Source of the DNA: Desulfosarcina widdelii
GTDB lineage: Bacteria > Desulfobacterota > Desulfobacteria > Desulfobacterales > Desulfosarcinaceae
Assembly: GCF_009688965.1 (NCBI RefSeq)
Contig: NZ_AP021875.1
Coordinates: 5,890,001 to 5,954,000 of the forward strand
Length of the DNA stretch: 64,000 nucleotides
Direction of reading: 5' to 3'
The position numbers and the translations under genes are program-made. The notes below the pieces were generated by a model. It did no database searches. It worked only from the letters and a program-made list of their open reading frames with translations, and was not told the origin of the DNA. Position 1 is the stretch's first letter, and each line of letters starts with the position of its first letter. Shown here piece after piece: positions 1 to 8,506 of this stretch.

Positions 1-1
1 G

Positions 2-178
2 GACGATCAGTCATTGTGGATGTTCAGCCGTGCCGTCTGGGACCGTGTCAAAGAACTAATTTTTAAGTCAAGCGATATACTTTCGTACCGTATCGAACCT
101 GATTTACTTTTTCATTTTATTGATATCATAGAAGATCTCATCGCTGAACAAAGTCGATGGGTTACTGCGAAACTTTAG
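2..178 (+). CDS. 3' end of an unidentified gene (5' end outside window)
   Basis: An open frame runs from the left edge of the window to a TAG at 176-178, giving 58 residues that begin DDQSLWMFSRAVWDRV and end WVTAKL. No start codon or upstream part is visible. The peptide has alternating hydrophobic and acidic residues without membrane segments or a motif I recognise, so no function is assigned. It is followed after 28 bases by the broken GNAT gene on the same strand. It could be chance open frame, but no stop interrupts it and the composition is protein-like. Confidence 0.4.
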   Translation, partial: DDQSLWMFSRAVWDRVKELIFKSSDILSYRIEPDLLFHFIDIIEDLIAEQSRWVTAKL

Positions 179-206
179 TTAATCATCATCAATATCGGAG
201 TTAGAG

Positions 207-707
207 TTGATCATAAGAGAAGAAACTGCAGCGGATATTGAAGCGATCACCGATGTCACGATTGCGGCATTCGAAAACCACCCGATCAGCAGGCAGACCG
301 AACAATTCATCATCCATGCGCTGCGTGCCGCAGGTGCGCTCAGCTTGTCGCTTTTGGCGGAAATCGATGGGCAGGTCGTCGGGCACATCGCTTTTTCGCC
401 GGTAGTCATTTCCGACGGAACGACCTCTTGGTAAGGCCTGGGGCCGGTTTCGGTTCTGCCGGATTGTCAGAAGCAGGGCATCGGCAAGGCATTGATCAAC
501 GAAGGCCTGTCCCGGTTGAAGGCAATGGGCGGTCAAGGCTGCGCACTGGTCGGCGATACGAACTATTACCGTCAGTTCGGCTTCAGGAAGTTTCCTGAAC
601 TGGTTCACGAGGGTGTTCCACCGGAGGTTTTCCTGGCATTGCCGTTTAACGAAAAAATACCCGAAGGTGTTGTCGTGTTTCATGAAGGATTTCGGGCAAC
701 AAGTTGA
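207..707 (+). pseudogene. GNAT family N-acetyltransferase broken by an in-frame stop
   Basis: Translation from the TTG at 207 (CGGAG ribosome site at 196-200) gives MIIREETAADIEAI, a typical GNAT N-terminus, and stays in one frame to TGA at 705-707. A single TAA at 432-434 interrupts it where relatives have Tyr (DGTTxWYGLGPVSVLP); downstream the same frame carries the acetyl-CoA loop QKQGIGKAL and the YYRQFGFRKF segment. Total length without the stop would be about 166 residues, full size for this YhbS-like subfamily. The break is therefore one nonsense base change (TAC or TAT to TAA), not a frameshift. It may be a recent pseudogene or a sequence error. ATG codons after the stop could only yield a domain fragment. 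Confidence 0.8.
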
Positions 708-747
708 CTCGACCCAATCAGAGGACCTTGGCAAACAGGAGAAGATA

Positions 748-1317
748 ATGAAAGCGGTTAAGCGATACCTGATCCAGCCGGTTCTCAAGCTTTTGATTCG
801 GAAAAACCTCGTTACGCAGCCGAAAGTCGTCGATCTCGAAGAGAGCCAATGCATTGGCTATAAGATCACCACGACGTTCAAAGACAATCAGAAAAAGAGG
901 GACATCCCACCCTTTTACCATGAGGTATACGACAACGATAAGCTAAGCGCCTTCAGGCAGGACAACGACGATAAAATGTACTGCATTTTCGATTTCCACG
1001 AAAATGGTCAGGACTTTGACTATTACGTAACGGTAGAAAATAAAAAAGGCATCGGCGATGAGAACTATGCGCATGTCACCTTGCCCCCAGGCAGGTATGT
1101 TCAAGTAGAATTCATGAAGCGGAATCACGGTGCTGCGGCCCTGGTTGTCGGTTACACCAAGAAAATCTGGATCGAACTGAATGGTTATAGGGAGCGCAAT
1201 TGCCCGATCTTCATTTTGTACGACGAAAGGTTCCACAGTAACTACAGGAAATATGGATGCGAGGGAGATAATTACCTGGGCGATCCCCTGGCCGTATTGC
1301 ATATTCCGGTGGAATAG
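748..1317 (+). CDS. GyrI-like / AraC-type effector-binding domain protein
   Basis: A 189-residue protein. The ATG at 748 is preceded by AGGAGAAG; longer starts run back into the GNAT pseudogene. Residues 30-189 resemble the GyrI-like small-molecule-binding domain found at the C-terminus of AraC/MerR regulators and in stand-alone proteins: a hydrophobic strand (CIGYKITTTF), an aromatic-rich centre, the VTLPPGRYVQVEF strand, the KKIWIELNGY helix and the closing LAVLHIPVE strand. No helix-turn-helix is present, so it would bind a ligand without DNA binding, or act as a hydrolase-like or inhibitor member of the family. The short N-terminal helix (first 25 residues) is basic. Family assignment is moderately sure; the ligand is unknown. 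Confidence 0.6.
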   Translation: MKAVKRYLIQPVLKLLIRKNLVTQPKVVDLEESQCIGYKITTTFKDNQKKRDIPPFYHEVYDNDKLSAFRQDNDDKMYCIFDFHENGQDFDYYVTVENKKGIGDENYAHVTLPPGRYVQVEFMKRNHGAAALVVGYTKKIWIELNGYRERNCPIFILYDERFHSNYRKYGCEGDNYLGDPLAVLHIPVE

Positions 1318-1339
1318 TGCCGGATGCCAGCATCGGGCG

Positions 1340-1423
1340 CTATTCTTCGAGGACTTGCTTTATTTTCGCGGAAAGTTCCGCTATTCGGTAGGGCTTCTGG
1401 ATAAACGCATCAGGATAGAAGGT
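1340..1423 (-). pseudogene. Relic of a response-regulator receiver C-terminus
   Basis: On the minus strand a stop-free stretch reads FYPDAFIQKPY followed by RIAELSAKIKQVLEE and TAG (1340-1342). The pattern (hydrophobic-x-KPY/F, then a final amphipathic helix ending in a cluster of Leu/Glu) is that of the last strand, conserved Lys-Pro and alpha-5 helix of a REC domain, as at the ends of hybrid histidine kinases. Only about 26 residues remain; the frame meets a stop at 1424-1426 and overlaps the end of the M20 gene, so the rest of the gene is gone. It is not expected to be functional. Confidence 0.55.
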
Positions 1424-2570
1424 TCAAGGCGCTTCGGCAGTACATCTCCACGCCGTCAATCAGAATATCTTCATTGAAGCCGAAACGCGGATTGTGGATG
1501 CCGGCATAGGCGTCGCTGCCGGCGCCCAGGCAGAAGAAGCACCCCGGAGCCTTTTCCAGGAAATAGGCCATGTCCTCGCCGCCAAGGGTTTTCTCCGGCA
1601 CCACCACCTTTTCGGCACCCACCACGTCGGCGGCGATCTGCTCCATGTGCGCGGCCATCTCTGCATCGTTGACGGTGGGGGGATAGCCCGATTCGAATTG
1701 GGTTTCATAGCCTGCCCCCATGGAATCGCACACCCCTTTGACGATTGTTTCTATCGTTTCGGGCCATTGCTTCCAGATGGTCCTGTCGAAGGTTCTGGCC
1801 GTGCCGGACAGAAAGGCGCGTTCGGGGATGACGTTGAAGGCGGTGCCCGATTGGAACTGGCCCACGCTGATGACCGAGGGGCTCAGCGGATCGATTTTAC
1901 GGCTGACGATGCGCTGCAGGGCATTGACTACCTGGCAACCGATTTCCAAAGCATCCACGCAAAGATGCGGCATGGCGCCGTGACCGCCCTTGCCCTTGAT
2001 GGTGATGTCGAAGCGAAACATGGAGGCCAGCAGAGCACCGGCCCGGATGCCGATGGTCCCCTCGGGAATCGTCGGCCAGATGTGGCAGCCCAGGGCGTAA
2101 TCTACGTGAGGTTCTTCCATGACCCCGGCTTCGATCATCGGTTTCGCCCCGCCCGGCCCTTCTTCAGCCGGCTGAAAAACGAACTTGATACTGCCATTAA
2201 TCCGGTCTTTGATTGCATTCATGGCCGTGGCGGCCACCAGGGCCATGGCCACATGGCCGTCGTGGCCGCAGGCGTGCATCACACCGGGATGCTCGGAGGC
2301 AAAGGGCAGGCCGGTCTCTTCATCAATGGGCAGGGCATCCATGTCGGCCCGGACGAGCAGGCAGGGACCGGGGCGGCCGGTTTCCAGCAGCCCGACCACG
2401 CCGGTGCTGGCGATGCTCGTGGTTACGTCCAGACCTTCCCGCCGCAGGTAATCGGCTATATAGGCACTGGTTTTTTCTTCTGTGTAGGCCAGTTCAGGGA
2501 TGCGGTGCAGGTCCCGGCGTACGGCGACCAACCTGTCTTTGTAATTCTGGAGCTGCGATTTGATGTCCAT
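1410..2570 (-). CDS. M20 family amidohydrolase (hippurate hydrolase / N-acyl-amino acid amidohydrolase type)
   Basis: A 386-residue metallopeptidase-like amidohydrolase. The chosen start MDIKSQLQ (ATG at 2568-2570) has GGAAGA just upstream and matches the family N-terminus; the frame stays open further up but with an unlikely Arg-rich leader. Visible motifs: RRDLHRIPELAYTE near the N-terminus, MHACGHDGH (metal ligands), PAEEGPGGAKPM (general base Glu and metal Glu), GKGGHGAMPH in the lid domain, and LGGEDMAYFLEKAPG near the end. These proteins hydrolyse N-acyl or N-carbamoyl amino acids in the cytosol with two divalent metals. It is the last gene of the acyl-CoA operon, about 105 bases after the SpmAB gene. 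Exact substrate cannot be told. Confidence 0.9.
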   Translation of the reverse strand: MDIKSQLQNYKDRLVAVRRDLHRIPELAYTEEKTSAYIADYLRREGLDVTTSIASTGVVGLLETGRPGPCLLVRADMDALPIDEETGLPFASEHPGVMHACGHDGHVAMALVAATAMNAIKDRINGSIKFVFQPAEEGPGGAKPMIEAGVMEEPHVDYALGCHIWPTIPEGTIGIRAGALLASMFRFDITIKGKGGHGAMPHLCVDALEIGCQVVNALQRIVSRKIDPLSPSVISVGQFQSGTAFNVIPERAFLSGTARTFDRTIWKQWPETIETIVKGVCDSMGAGYETQFESGYPPTVNDAEMAAHMEQIAADVVGAEKVVVPEKTLGGEDMAYFLEKAPGCFFCLGAGSDAYAGIHNPRFGFNEDILIDGVEMYCRSALNLLS

Positions 2571-2675
2571 ACGTTCTTCCCGATTAACGGTCGATGGCCT
2601 CGCCGCAAAAGGCGCAGCAATCCCATTGATCGATACGATGGCCATGTTGCGCCTTCGTATCTACGGATAGTAACA

Positions 2676-3968
2676 CTACGCGAAAAACAAGCTGCAGGCA
2701 AGCACGGCGAAGATAATTCCGGCCGCATCGGCAGTCAGGGCCGCGGCCATGGCATGGCGGATGCGCCGCACCTGCACCGCGCCGAAGTAGACGGCCATGA
2801 CGTAGAAGGTGGTTTCGGTGGAGCCTTGCAGGGTGGAGACCAGCACCCCGGTGTAGCTGTCCGGACCGATGGCCGGGTCGTTGATGATGGAAGCCAGGAT
2901 GCCGTAGGCGCCCGATCCGCTCAAAGGACGCATCAGGGCCATGGGCAGGGCCTCGGCCGGCAGACCGAATCGTCCGGTAACCGGTGCCAGGGCGCCGACC
3001 AATAAATCCAGAGCCCCGCTGGCCCGCAGCATGCCCACGGCAACCAGAATGGCCACCAGGTAGGGGATGATGCGCAGGGCCACCTGAAAGCCCTCCTTGG
3101 CCCCGTCTACGAAAACCTCGTAAACGGGCACCCGCCGAAGGGCGCCGAAAACCAGAAACCCCGCCATCAGCAGGGGCAAAATCCAGGGGGAAAGGGATTT
3201 GCCGAAAAGAACCGCCGCGAGAATCAGGGATGCCAAGGCCGCCAGCGCCAGAATACTCACCCAAAGGGGATAGCTGTCCTGCGCCGCTTCAAGAGATGCG
3301 GTCTCCTCCGGTTGCGATTCATCCACCGGCTTGTCATCTTCGCCTTCCGTGGTAGGGGAGATCGGTGCAAAACGCTGATAGCCTTTGGCCGCAAGAATGG
3401 CCACGGTGGTCGAGCCGATGGTGGCCAGCAGGGTTGTGGGCAGGATGATGGCCGGGTCAGCGCTGCCCGCCGCAGCCCGCAAGGCGATCACCCCGGTGGG
3501 CAGCAGGGTCACGCTGGAGGTGTTGACGGCCAGAAACAGGGCCATGGCATCGGTGGCCGTACCCGGCTGCCGGTTGAGACGATCCAGTTCCTGCATGGCC
3601 CGGATACCGAAGGGGGTGGCAGCGTTGCCCAGTCCCAGGGCGTTGGCCGACAGGTTGAGGACCATGGCGCCCATAGCCGGATGGTCGGCGGGAACATCGG
3701 GAAACAGGCGTACCATCAGCGGACGGATCAGGCGTGCCAGGATGGTGAGCATTCCTCCGGCTTCGGCTACCTTCATCAATCCCAGAAAGAGGGTCATTAC
3801 CCCTACCAGGCCGATGGCCAGTTCCACGGCACCGCCGGCCGATTCGACCATGGCGGAAGAGAGGGCTTCCATGGGGGCGGGGGTCTCGCCTGACGGCTGG
3901 AAGACGACCTGTTTCCATCCGGCAAAGAGAACCGCCGCCAGAACGATGATCAGGAAAATGCGGTTCAC
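2676..3968 (-). CDS. SpmA-SpmB fusion, nucleoside-recognition (Gate) domain membrane protein
   Basis: A 430-residue polytopic membrane protein. The N-terminal half (about 1-200) is SpmA-like, with the LIRPLMVRLFPDVP and LSANALGLGNAATPFG segments typical of Gate domains; the C-terminal half (about 225-430) is SpmB-like, with VFVDGAKEGFQVALRIIPYLVAI and an ending LQGSTETTFYVMAVYFGAV. In Bacillus these are two spore maturation proteins, while fused forms occur in many non-sporulating bacteria, so sporulation is not implied. The start codon overlaps the stop of the CoA ligase gene (ATGA at 3965-3968), so the two are translationally coupled. Transport of an organic metabolite is plausible from context but unproven. 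Confidence 0.88.
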   Translation of the reverse strand: MNRIFLIIVLAAVLFAGWKQVVFQPSGETPAPMEALSSAMVESAGGAVELAIGLVGVMTLFLGLMKVAEAGGMLTILARLIRPLMVRLFPDVPADHPAMGAMVLNLSANALGLGNAATPFGIRAMQELDRLNRQPGTATDAMALFLAVNTSSVTLLPTGVIALRAAAGSADPAIILPTTLLATIGSTTVAILAAKGYQRFAPISPTTEGEDDKPVDESQPEETASLEAAQDSYPLWVSILALAALASLILAAVLFGKSLSPWILPLLMAGFLVFGALRRVPVYEVFVDGAKEGFQVALRIIPYLVAILVAVGMLRASGALDLLVGALAPVTGRFGLPAEALPMALMRPLSGSGAYGILASIINDPAIGPDSYTGVLVSTLQGSTETTFYVMAVYFGAVQVRRIRHAMAAALTADAAGIIFAVLACSLFFA

Positions 3969-6133
3969 GCGTCTGCGTCCGCCTTTCCGGCGTCATCAAA
4001 CGGCTTGAGCAGGATGCGGGCATCGACAATGCTCAGTCCCTGGTGGTGGACGATGACCGGATTGAGGTCCATTTCCTGGATCTGGGGATAGGCCTCGATG
4101 ATATCCGAGCAGGTCAGCAGCAGGTTGACCAGGGCCTTTTTGTCGTAGGGCTTGTCTCCCCGAACGCCGTCCAGAATGGGATAGGATTTGGTATCCTTGA
4201 TCATCATCTGGGCCGACCGGCGGGTAATGGGAAGGACGCGGAAGCTGACATCCTTTAAAATTTCCACCAGGACGCCGCCCAGGCCATACATGATCACGGG
4301 GCCGAACTGGTCGTCGATTTTGGTGCCGATGATGACTTCGGCGCCTTTTTCCACCATGGGGGACACCAGGACCCCTTCGATGGTCGCATCGGGTTTATAG
4401 GCTTTGGCGTTTTTAACGATCTGCCGGAAGGCTTTTCTCACCCGCTCCTTTCCCGAAAGGTTGAGCATAACGCCGTTGGCATCGCTTTTGTGCAGAATGT
4501 CCGGCGAGGCGATCTTCAGGGCCACCTTCCCGCCCATCTCTGCGGCCGCCTGGGCCGCCGCTTCGGCCGTGGTGACGATCCGGTCCCGGGTGACCTTTGC
4601 GCCATGCAGGCCGAGCAGCTTCTTGGCCTCGGCTTCCAGCAGCGCCGTCCGACCGTCTGCGTAGACACGGTCGAAGATCTTGGATGCTTCAGGTTTGGCC
4701 TTGGCGCCCCAATCGAAAACGAAGCTGGAGACGGCGTGGTAGCTTTTCAGATAGCGGCCGTACTGGGCCAGAACACCAATGCTCTTGCAGGCCACATCCA
4801 GACTGCCGTAAACCGGCACACCATAGTAGCGCAGCAGATCCAGGCTGTGGGGCTTTTCCGAATTGTAGAGGCTGTGCACCACGATGGCTTTCTTTTTGGA
4901 TGTTATCATTTTGCCCATCTGGTGGGCGGCGTCCTCTTCCATCAGGGCCAGACTTTCGGCAAAACGGATGCCGTAGCCGCCGAACAGGCCCACGATGAGC
5001 AGCCCGCCGACGTTGACGTCGTTCAAAACGAGGTTGGCGCACTCGGCGAAGATGCGCGGGTTGTCGTCGGTTCCGCCAGCCACATCGATGGGATTTCTCA
5101 CAGCGGCGCCATCGGGGAGAATGGCGCGCAGCTTGGCTTTGGTCTTCTCCTGCAGTTCGGGAATATGCACACCCAGATCGGTGAGGGTGTCGGCGGCAAT
5201 GGTGGCGTGGCCGCCGCCATCGGCAAGGATGGCGATGCTGTTGTTTTTTATGGGGGGCAGGCTGGACAAGGCCTCGGCAGCGGGGAAGAGTTCGTCCGAA
5301 TTCTCGATGACAACGATGCCGGCCCGTTCAAAGGCACCTTTGGCCACCCGGGACATTCCGGCCAGGGCCCCGGTGTGGGAGCCAGCCGACTTTTTTCCGG
5401 TGGCCGAGCGGCCGCTTTTCAGCAGAACAATCGGCTTTTTCTCGGTGGTCCTGTATGCCTGCTGCAAGAATTTGCGCCCTTCGCGCATGCCTTCCACATA
5501 CATCAGGATGGCTTTGGTGTCGGGATCCTGGGAGAAGAATTCCAGGTACTCGTGAAAGCGGATATCCGCTTCGTTGCCCACGCCTACATAATAGGTGAAG
5601 CCTTTGCGGCTCTTCAACTTGGCCTCGGTGATCAGGGTCAGGGCCATGTTGCCGCTCTGGGTCAAAAGGGCAATATCGCCTTTGGGCGAATCCTTGAGGC
5701 CCACCAGGTTTAGATTGTCCTTGAGGTTGATCATCCCGGAAGTATTGGGACCGATCAGGCGGATGTGGTGCTGCCCGGCCACGTCGAGCACATCGTTTTC
5801 CAGCGCTTTGCCCCGGGCGCCGGTTTCGCCGAAACCCGTGGCCAGGATCACGGCGCCCTTGACCCCTTTCTTGCCGCAGTCTTCCAGGATCGACGGAACG
5901 GTCCGGGCCGGCGTGGCCACCAGGGCCACATCCACTTCACCCGGAATTTGGGAAACCGAAGGATAGCAGGTCAGACCCAGAATACTTTTCTCCTTGGGAT
6001 TGACCGGATAGATCGATCCTTCGTAATGTTCGTCCAGAAGGGTGCGGATGGTCTGATAGCCGCGCTTGGTAGGCACCTTGGATGCGCCGATTACCGCCAC
6101 GGAGCGGGCGTTGAGGACGTGTTCGAGTCCCAT
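3965..6133 (-). CDS. ADP-forming acyl-CoA/acetate-CoA ligase family protein (alpha and beta domains fused)
   Basis: A 722-residue NDP-forming acyl-CoA synthetase with the usual order: CoA-binding Rossmann domain (1-130, VIGASKVPTKRGYQTIR), succinyl-CoA-ligase-like domain (about 145-290) with the phosphohistidine loop SAGSHTGALAG, a second CoA-ligase domain, then an ATP-grasp_5 domain (about 490-710; KIASPDILHKSDANGV, MYGLGGVLVEILKDVSFR, EMDLNPVIV). The family couples CoA-thioester cleavage to ATP synthesis in acid-forming anaerobes or runs in reverse to activate acids. AAGGAGA precedes the ATG at 6131-6133. It lies 12 bases after an enoyl-CoA hydratase gene and overlaps SpmAB, pointing to a fatty, aromatic or branched acid catabolic operon. 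Confidence 0.92.
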   Translation of the reverse strand: MGLEHVLNARSVAVIGASKVPTKRGYQTIRTLLDEHYEGSIYPVNPKEKSILGLTCYPSVSQIPGEVDVALVATPARTVPSILEDCGKKGVKGAVILATGFGETGARGKALENDVLDVAGQHHIRLIGPNTSGMINLKDNLNLVGLKDSPKGDIALLTQSGNMALTLITEAKLKSRKGFTYYVGVGNEADIRFHEYLEFFSQDPDTKAILMYVEGMREGRKFLQQAYRTTEKKPIVLLKSGRSATGKKSAGSHTGALAGMSRVAKGAFERAGIVVIENSDELFPAAEALSSLPPIKNNSIAILADGGGHATIAADTLTDLGVHIPELQEKTKAKLRAILPDGAAVRNPIDVAGGTDDNPRIFAECANLVLNDVNVGGLLIVGLFGGYGIRFAESLALMEEDAAHQMGKMITSKKKAIVVHSLYNSEKPHSLDLLRYYGVPVYGSLDVACKSIGVLAQYGRYLKSYHAVSSFVFDWGAKAKPEASKIFDRVYADGRTALLEAEAKKLLGLHGAKVTRDRIVTTAEAAAQAAAEMGGKVALKIASPDILHKSDANGVMLNLSGKERVRKAFRQIVKNAKAYKPDATIEGVLVSPMVEKGAEVIIGTKIDDQFGPVIMYGLGGVLVEILKDVSFRVLPITRRSAQMMIKDTKSYPILDGVRGDKPYDKKALVNLLLTCSDIIEAYPQIQEMDLNPVIVHHQGLSIVDARILLKPFDDAGKADADA

Positions 6134-6145
6134 TATCTTCTCCTT

Positions 6146-6910
6146 TTATTTCTTCCGGTCTTCGAATTCCTGCAGCGATTCCTGTCTTTCCTTGGTCGAG
6201 ACGCAGGCCAGGCAGGCCTCCACCTCGAAGTCCATCAGTGCTTCCAGGCTGACTTCTCCCAGGGCCATGTTGAGACCCTTCTTGATCATTTTCAGGGAGA
6301 AACCCGAATTGGCCGCGATTTTGTCGGCCATTTCCATTACCGTTTCCATCAGGCTGTCCAACGGTACGGCCCGGTTGACCAGCCCGATGCGCTGGGCTTC
6401 CACGCCGTCGATGTATTCGCCGGTAAAGAGCAATTCACGGGCCTTGCCCGGACCGACCAGATCCTGGACCAGTCGAAAGGCGCCGCCGGTGACCGATGAG
6501 GTGACCTTGGCCTCGGGACTGCCGATCTTGGCATCTTCGGCGGCGATGCGGATGTCGCAGGCCAGGGCCAGCTCGTAACCGGAGCCGATGGCGTAGCCGT
6601 TAACGGCGGCGATGGTGGGTTTTTCAAAGCGGATGATGGCCCGGGAGGCTTCCTGGAGCGCCACCAGATAATCCCGGTAGTCTTCGATGGAGCGAGTTTT
6701 GGACTCCTTGAGATCGGCGCCGGTGGAAAAGGCGCGTCCTTCGCCGGTGATCACCACCGCCTTGATCTGCTCATCCTCGCGGGCATCATCCAGGCAAGCC
6801 TGCATATCCAGCCATAGGCGCTTGTTCATGGCATTGAGGACCTTGGGCCGGTTGAGCCGGATGACGGCCACCCCATCCTTTTTGTCGTAGATGATACATT
6901 CGAGATCCAT
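6146..6910 (-). CDS. Enoyl-CoA hydratase/isomerase (crotonase) family protein
   Basis: A 254-residue crotonase-fold protein. The start MDLECIIYDKKDG (ATG at 6908-6910) follows AGGAGAAACG; the open frame extends to 7024 but with no family match. Visible features: IRLNRPKVLNAMN, the first oxyanion-hole strand RAFSTGADLKES, the second oxyanion strand AAVNGYAIGSGYELALACDIRIA, and the SPEAKVTSSVTGGAFRL loop. The usual catalytic Glu of true hydratases (in the strand after the second oxyanion loop) is present as SPEAKV, and the other catalytic position carries Gly, so hydratase, isomerase or a related activity are all possible. First gene of the four-gene minus-strand operon ending with the M20 amidohydrolase. 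Confidence 0.9.
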   Translation of the reverse strand: MDLECIIYDKKDGVAVIRLNRPKVLNAMNKRLWLDMQACLDDAREDEQIKAVVITGEGRAFSTGADLKESKTRSIEDYRDYLVALQEASRAIIRFEKPTIAAVNGYAIGSGYELALACDIRIAAEDAKIGSPEAKVTSSVTGGAFRLVQDLVGPGKARELLFTGEYIDGVEAQRIGLVNRAVPLDSLMETVMEMADKIAANSGFSLKMIKKGLNMALGEVSLEALMDFEVEACLACVSTKERQESLQEFEDRKK

Positions 6911-6973
6911 CGTTTCTCCTTTGTTGACGTGATCGGGCGTGGATACCCCCACCCGAAGGGGCAGCCCATAAAC

Positions 6974-7078
6974 GCCAAATGCCAAAGACCGGCAGTCAAA
7001 TGTCAGTCGGATGGTTCCACTCAATCAATGCGGGATCGGAGGAGATTGCATCCGTCATTTGAGCGCTGGCATTTGGCA
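6974..7078. repeat. Imperfect inverted repeat between two minus-strand operons
   Basis: GCCAAATGCCA at 6974-6984 is repeated as its exact reverse complement TGGCATTTGGC at 7068-7078, with partial complementarity inside (GTCAAATG / TCATTTGA). The element lies in the 325-base spacer between the aldo/keto reductase gene and the enoyl-CoA hydratase gene. It may be a transcription terminator for the upstream operon or a dispersed mobile palindrome. The rest of the spacer (7079-7235) shows no supported gene. Confidence 0.4.
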
Positions 7079-7235
7079 TGTTGATCGGGCACCCCGTACC
7101 CCATCGTTGCAACGTTGGGATGTACTGTCCGGTTTCCACCCGTGCCGACCGCATCCGCCGACCGTTGGCGGAAGACGCAACACTTGGGCCTCCCTTTGCG
7201 TAAATTTATCGGCGGGTCAAGAAAAAACTTGCCCA

Positions 7236-8462
7236 TCAGGCCCATTTTTCCGTTGCTTCTCTCACCAGGCGCGCAATGGGCAGGCGCCGGGGACAGCGAA
7301 CCTCGGCGGCCGTGTAGTCCGCCCGGATCAACTGCCGGCGCACCTTTTGGGGAATGGCCGCCAGTTTGGCTGCCGGATCATGCGTGTCCCCGTAGCTGTA
7401 GGCATACATGAGGTAGCGCATGACATCACCCACGGGAAGATTGCCGGCGACGGCATTCTCACAAATCTGCGTACAGCCGGCGCAGTAGCCTGAAAAAGTT
7501 GCCCGGGCATAATCGTCCAGAACCTGCCGGTCGTTTTCGGTCAGTGCGGTGCGGTCCACGGCAGCGGCAATATTGGCCATGAGAATCGACATGGTGGGCA
7601 TCTGCGAACAGATTGCGGCAATCTGTGGATTTTCCCAAATGGCCTTGAGCTTGGCCTGCTTGTCGGTGAATCCTTTTTGCACGAAACGTCCGGCCAGTTG
7701 AAGTTCCCGGTCGCTGTCGGTGGCCACGGGGCCGCCGCCCTGGGTTTTCATGGCGGTGAGCCCGATGCCGGCATCCACGCAGGCGGCGACCGCCCGCTTC
7801 ATCGTCTCGTCGTGCATGAGGCGGTAATTGTAAGTCATCATGATGCCGTCGATCCAGTTCAATCTGGAGGCGTCCAGCAGGCACTGCTGCATGTTGCTGT
7901 GAGTGGAGAAGCCGAAGAGACGGATTCTGCCTTTCCCTTTCTGCTCTTCGGCCCACGCGCGCATGTCGCTGTCCATGATGCCGGCGTCGCGAATGGCATG
8001 TACGAAAAAAAGGTCGATGTGGTCGGTGTTCATCCGTTTGAGGGAAGTGGCCAGATCCCTGCTCATTCCCCGGGGACTTCGAGAGGTGGACTTGGTGACC
8101 AAAAAGATTTTCTCCCGCTGGTCAGGATAGCGGGAGAAGAACTGCCCGATTCCTTCCTCGCTGCGTCCGCCGCTGTAAACATGGGCGGTGTCCCAGTAGG
8201 TGACGCCCCAGCGAATGGCCTGCTTGAGCAGGGTTTGGTTGGAAGGGATGTCGAACATGCCTCCCAGTGACAGGATCGGTACCTGGATGCCGGAACGTCC
8301 GAAAGTCCTTTTCGGCATGTCCTCGGGGCCGGCGGCCATAAGCGGTGCGGCAGCCTTTGCCGGATTGACGGATCCCAGCGGGGCCATGGCGGCGCCGATA
8401 GCGGCTGCGCCGGTGGTTTTGAAAAAAGAGCGGCGGGACAACGTTTTTTGATTGGTTTTCAT
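7236..8462 (-). CDS. Tat-exported aldo/keto reductase with C-terminal cysteine cluster
   Basis: A 408-residue protein starting with a twin-arginine signal (LSRRSFFKTTGAAAIGAAM at about 8-26), so it is probably exported folded with its cofactor. The rest is an aldo/keto reductase barrel: catalytic Asp and Tyr in WDTAHVYSGG, Lys in VTKSTS and His in FFVHAIRD. The C-terminus carries CAGCTQIC (about 325-332) and a further RCPRRLPI, the layout of the small [4Fe-4S] domain found in ferredoxin-linked AKR proteins. It is the last gene of a four-gene redox operon, 44 bases after the polyferredoxin gene. Likely a periplasmic oxidoreductase receiving electrons from the membrane polyferredoxin; substrate unknown. 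Confidence 0.87.
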   Translation of the reverse strand: MKTNQKTLSRRSFFKTTGAAAIGAAMAPLGSVNPAKAAAPLMAAGPEDMPKRTFGRSGIQVPILSLGGMFDIPSNQTLLKQAIRWGVTYWDTAHVYSGGRSEEGIGQFFSRYPDQREKIFLVTKSTSRSPRGMSRDLATSLKRMNTDHIDLFFVHAIRDAGIMDSDMRAWAEEQKGKGRIRLFGFSTHSNMQQCLLDASRLNWIDGIMMTYNYRLMHDETMKRAVAACVDAGIGLTAMKTQGGGPVATDSDRELQLAGRFVQKGFTDKQAKLKAIWENPQIAAICSQMPTMSILMANIAAAVDRTALTENDRQVLDDYARATFSGYCAGCTQICENAVAGNLPVGDVMRYLMYAYSYGDTHDPAAKLAAIPQKVRRQLIRADYTAAEVRCPRRLPIARLVREATEKWA

Positions 8463-8506
8463 TGTGGCACCTTAGATCGGTTTAGGGTTTCGAGTTTATC
8501 GTTAAA

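Noticed and set aside
1494..3005. Long plus-strand frame of about 500 codons opposite the M20 and SpmAB genes
   Set aside because: It is an antisense shadow: the minus strand has clear family motifs, and the plus frame is rich in His, Gly and Arg with no recognised domain.
2676..3968. Sporulation capability from the SpmA-SpmB gene
   Set aside because: Fused SpmAB proteins are widespread in non-sporulating bacteria and no other spore gene is present.
4490..5713. Plus-strand frame of about 400 codons opposite the CoA ligase
   Set aside because: Shadow of the ADP-forming ligase on the minus strand, which has a full domain set.
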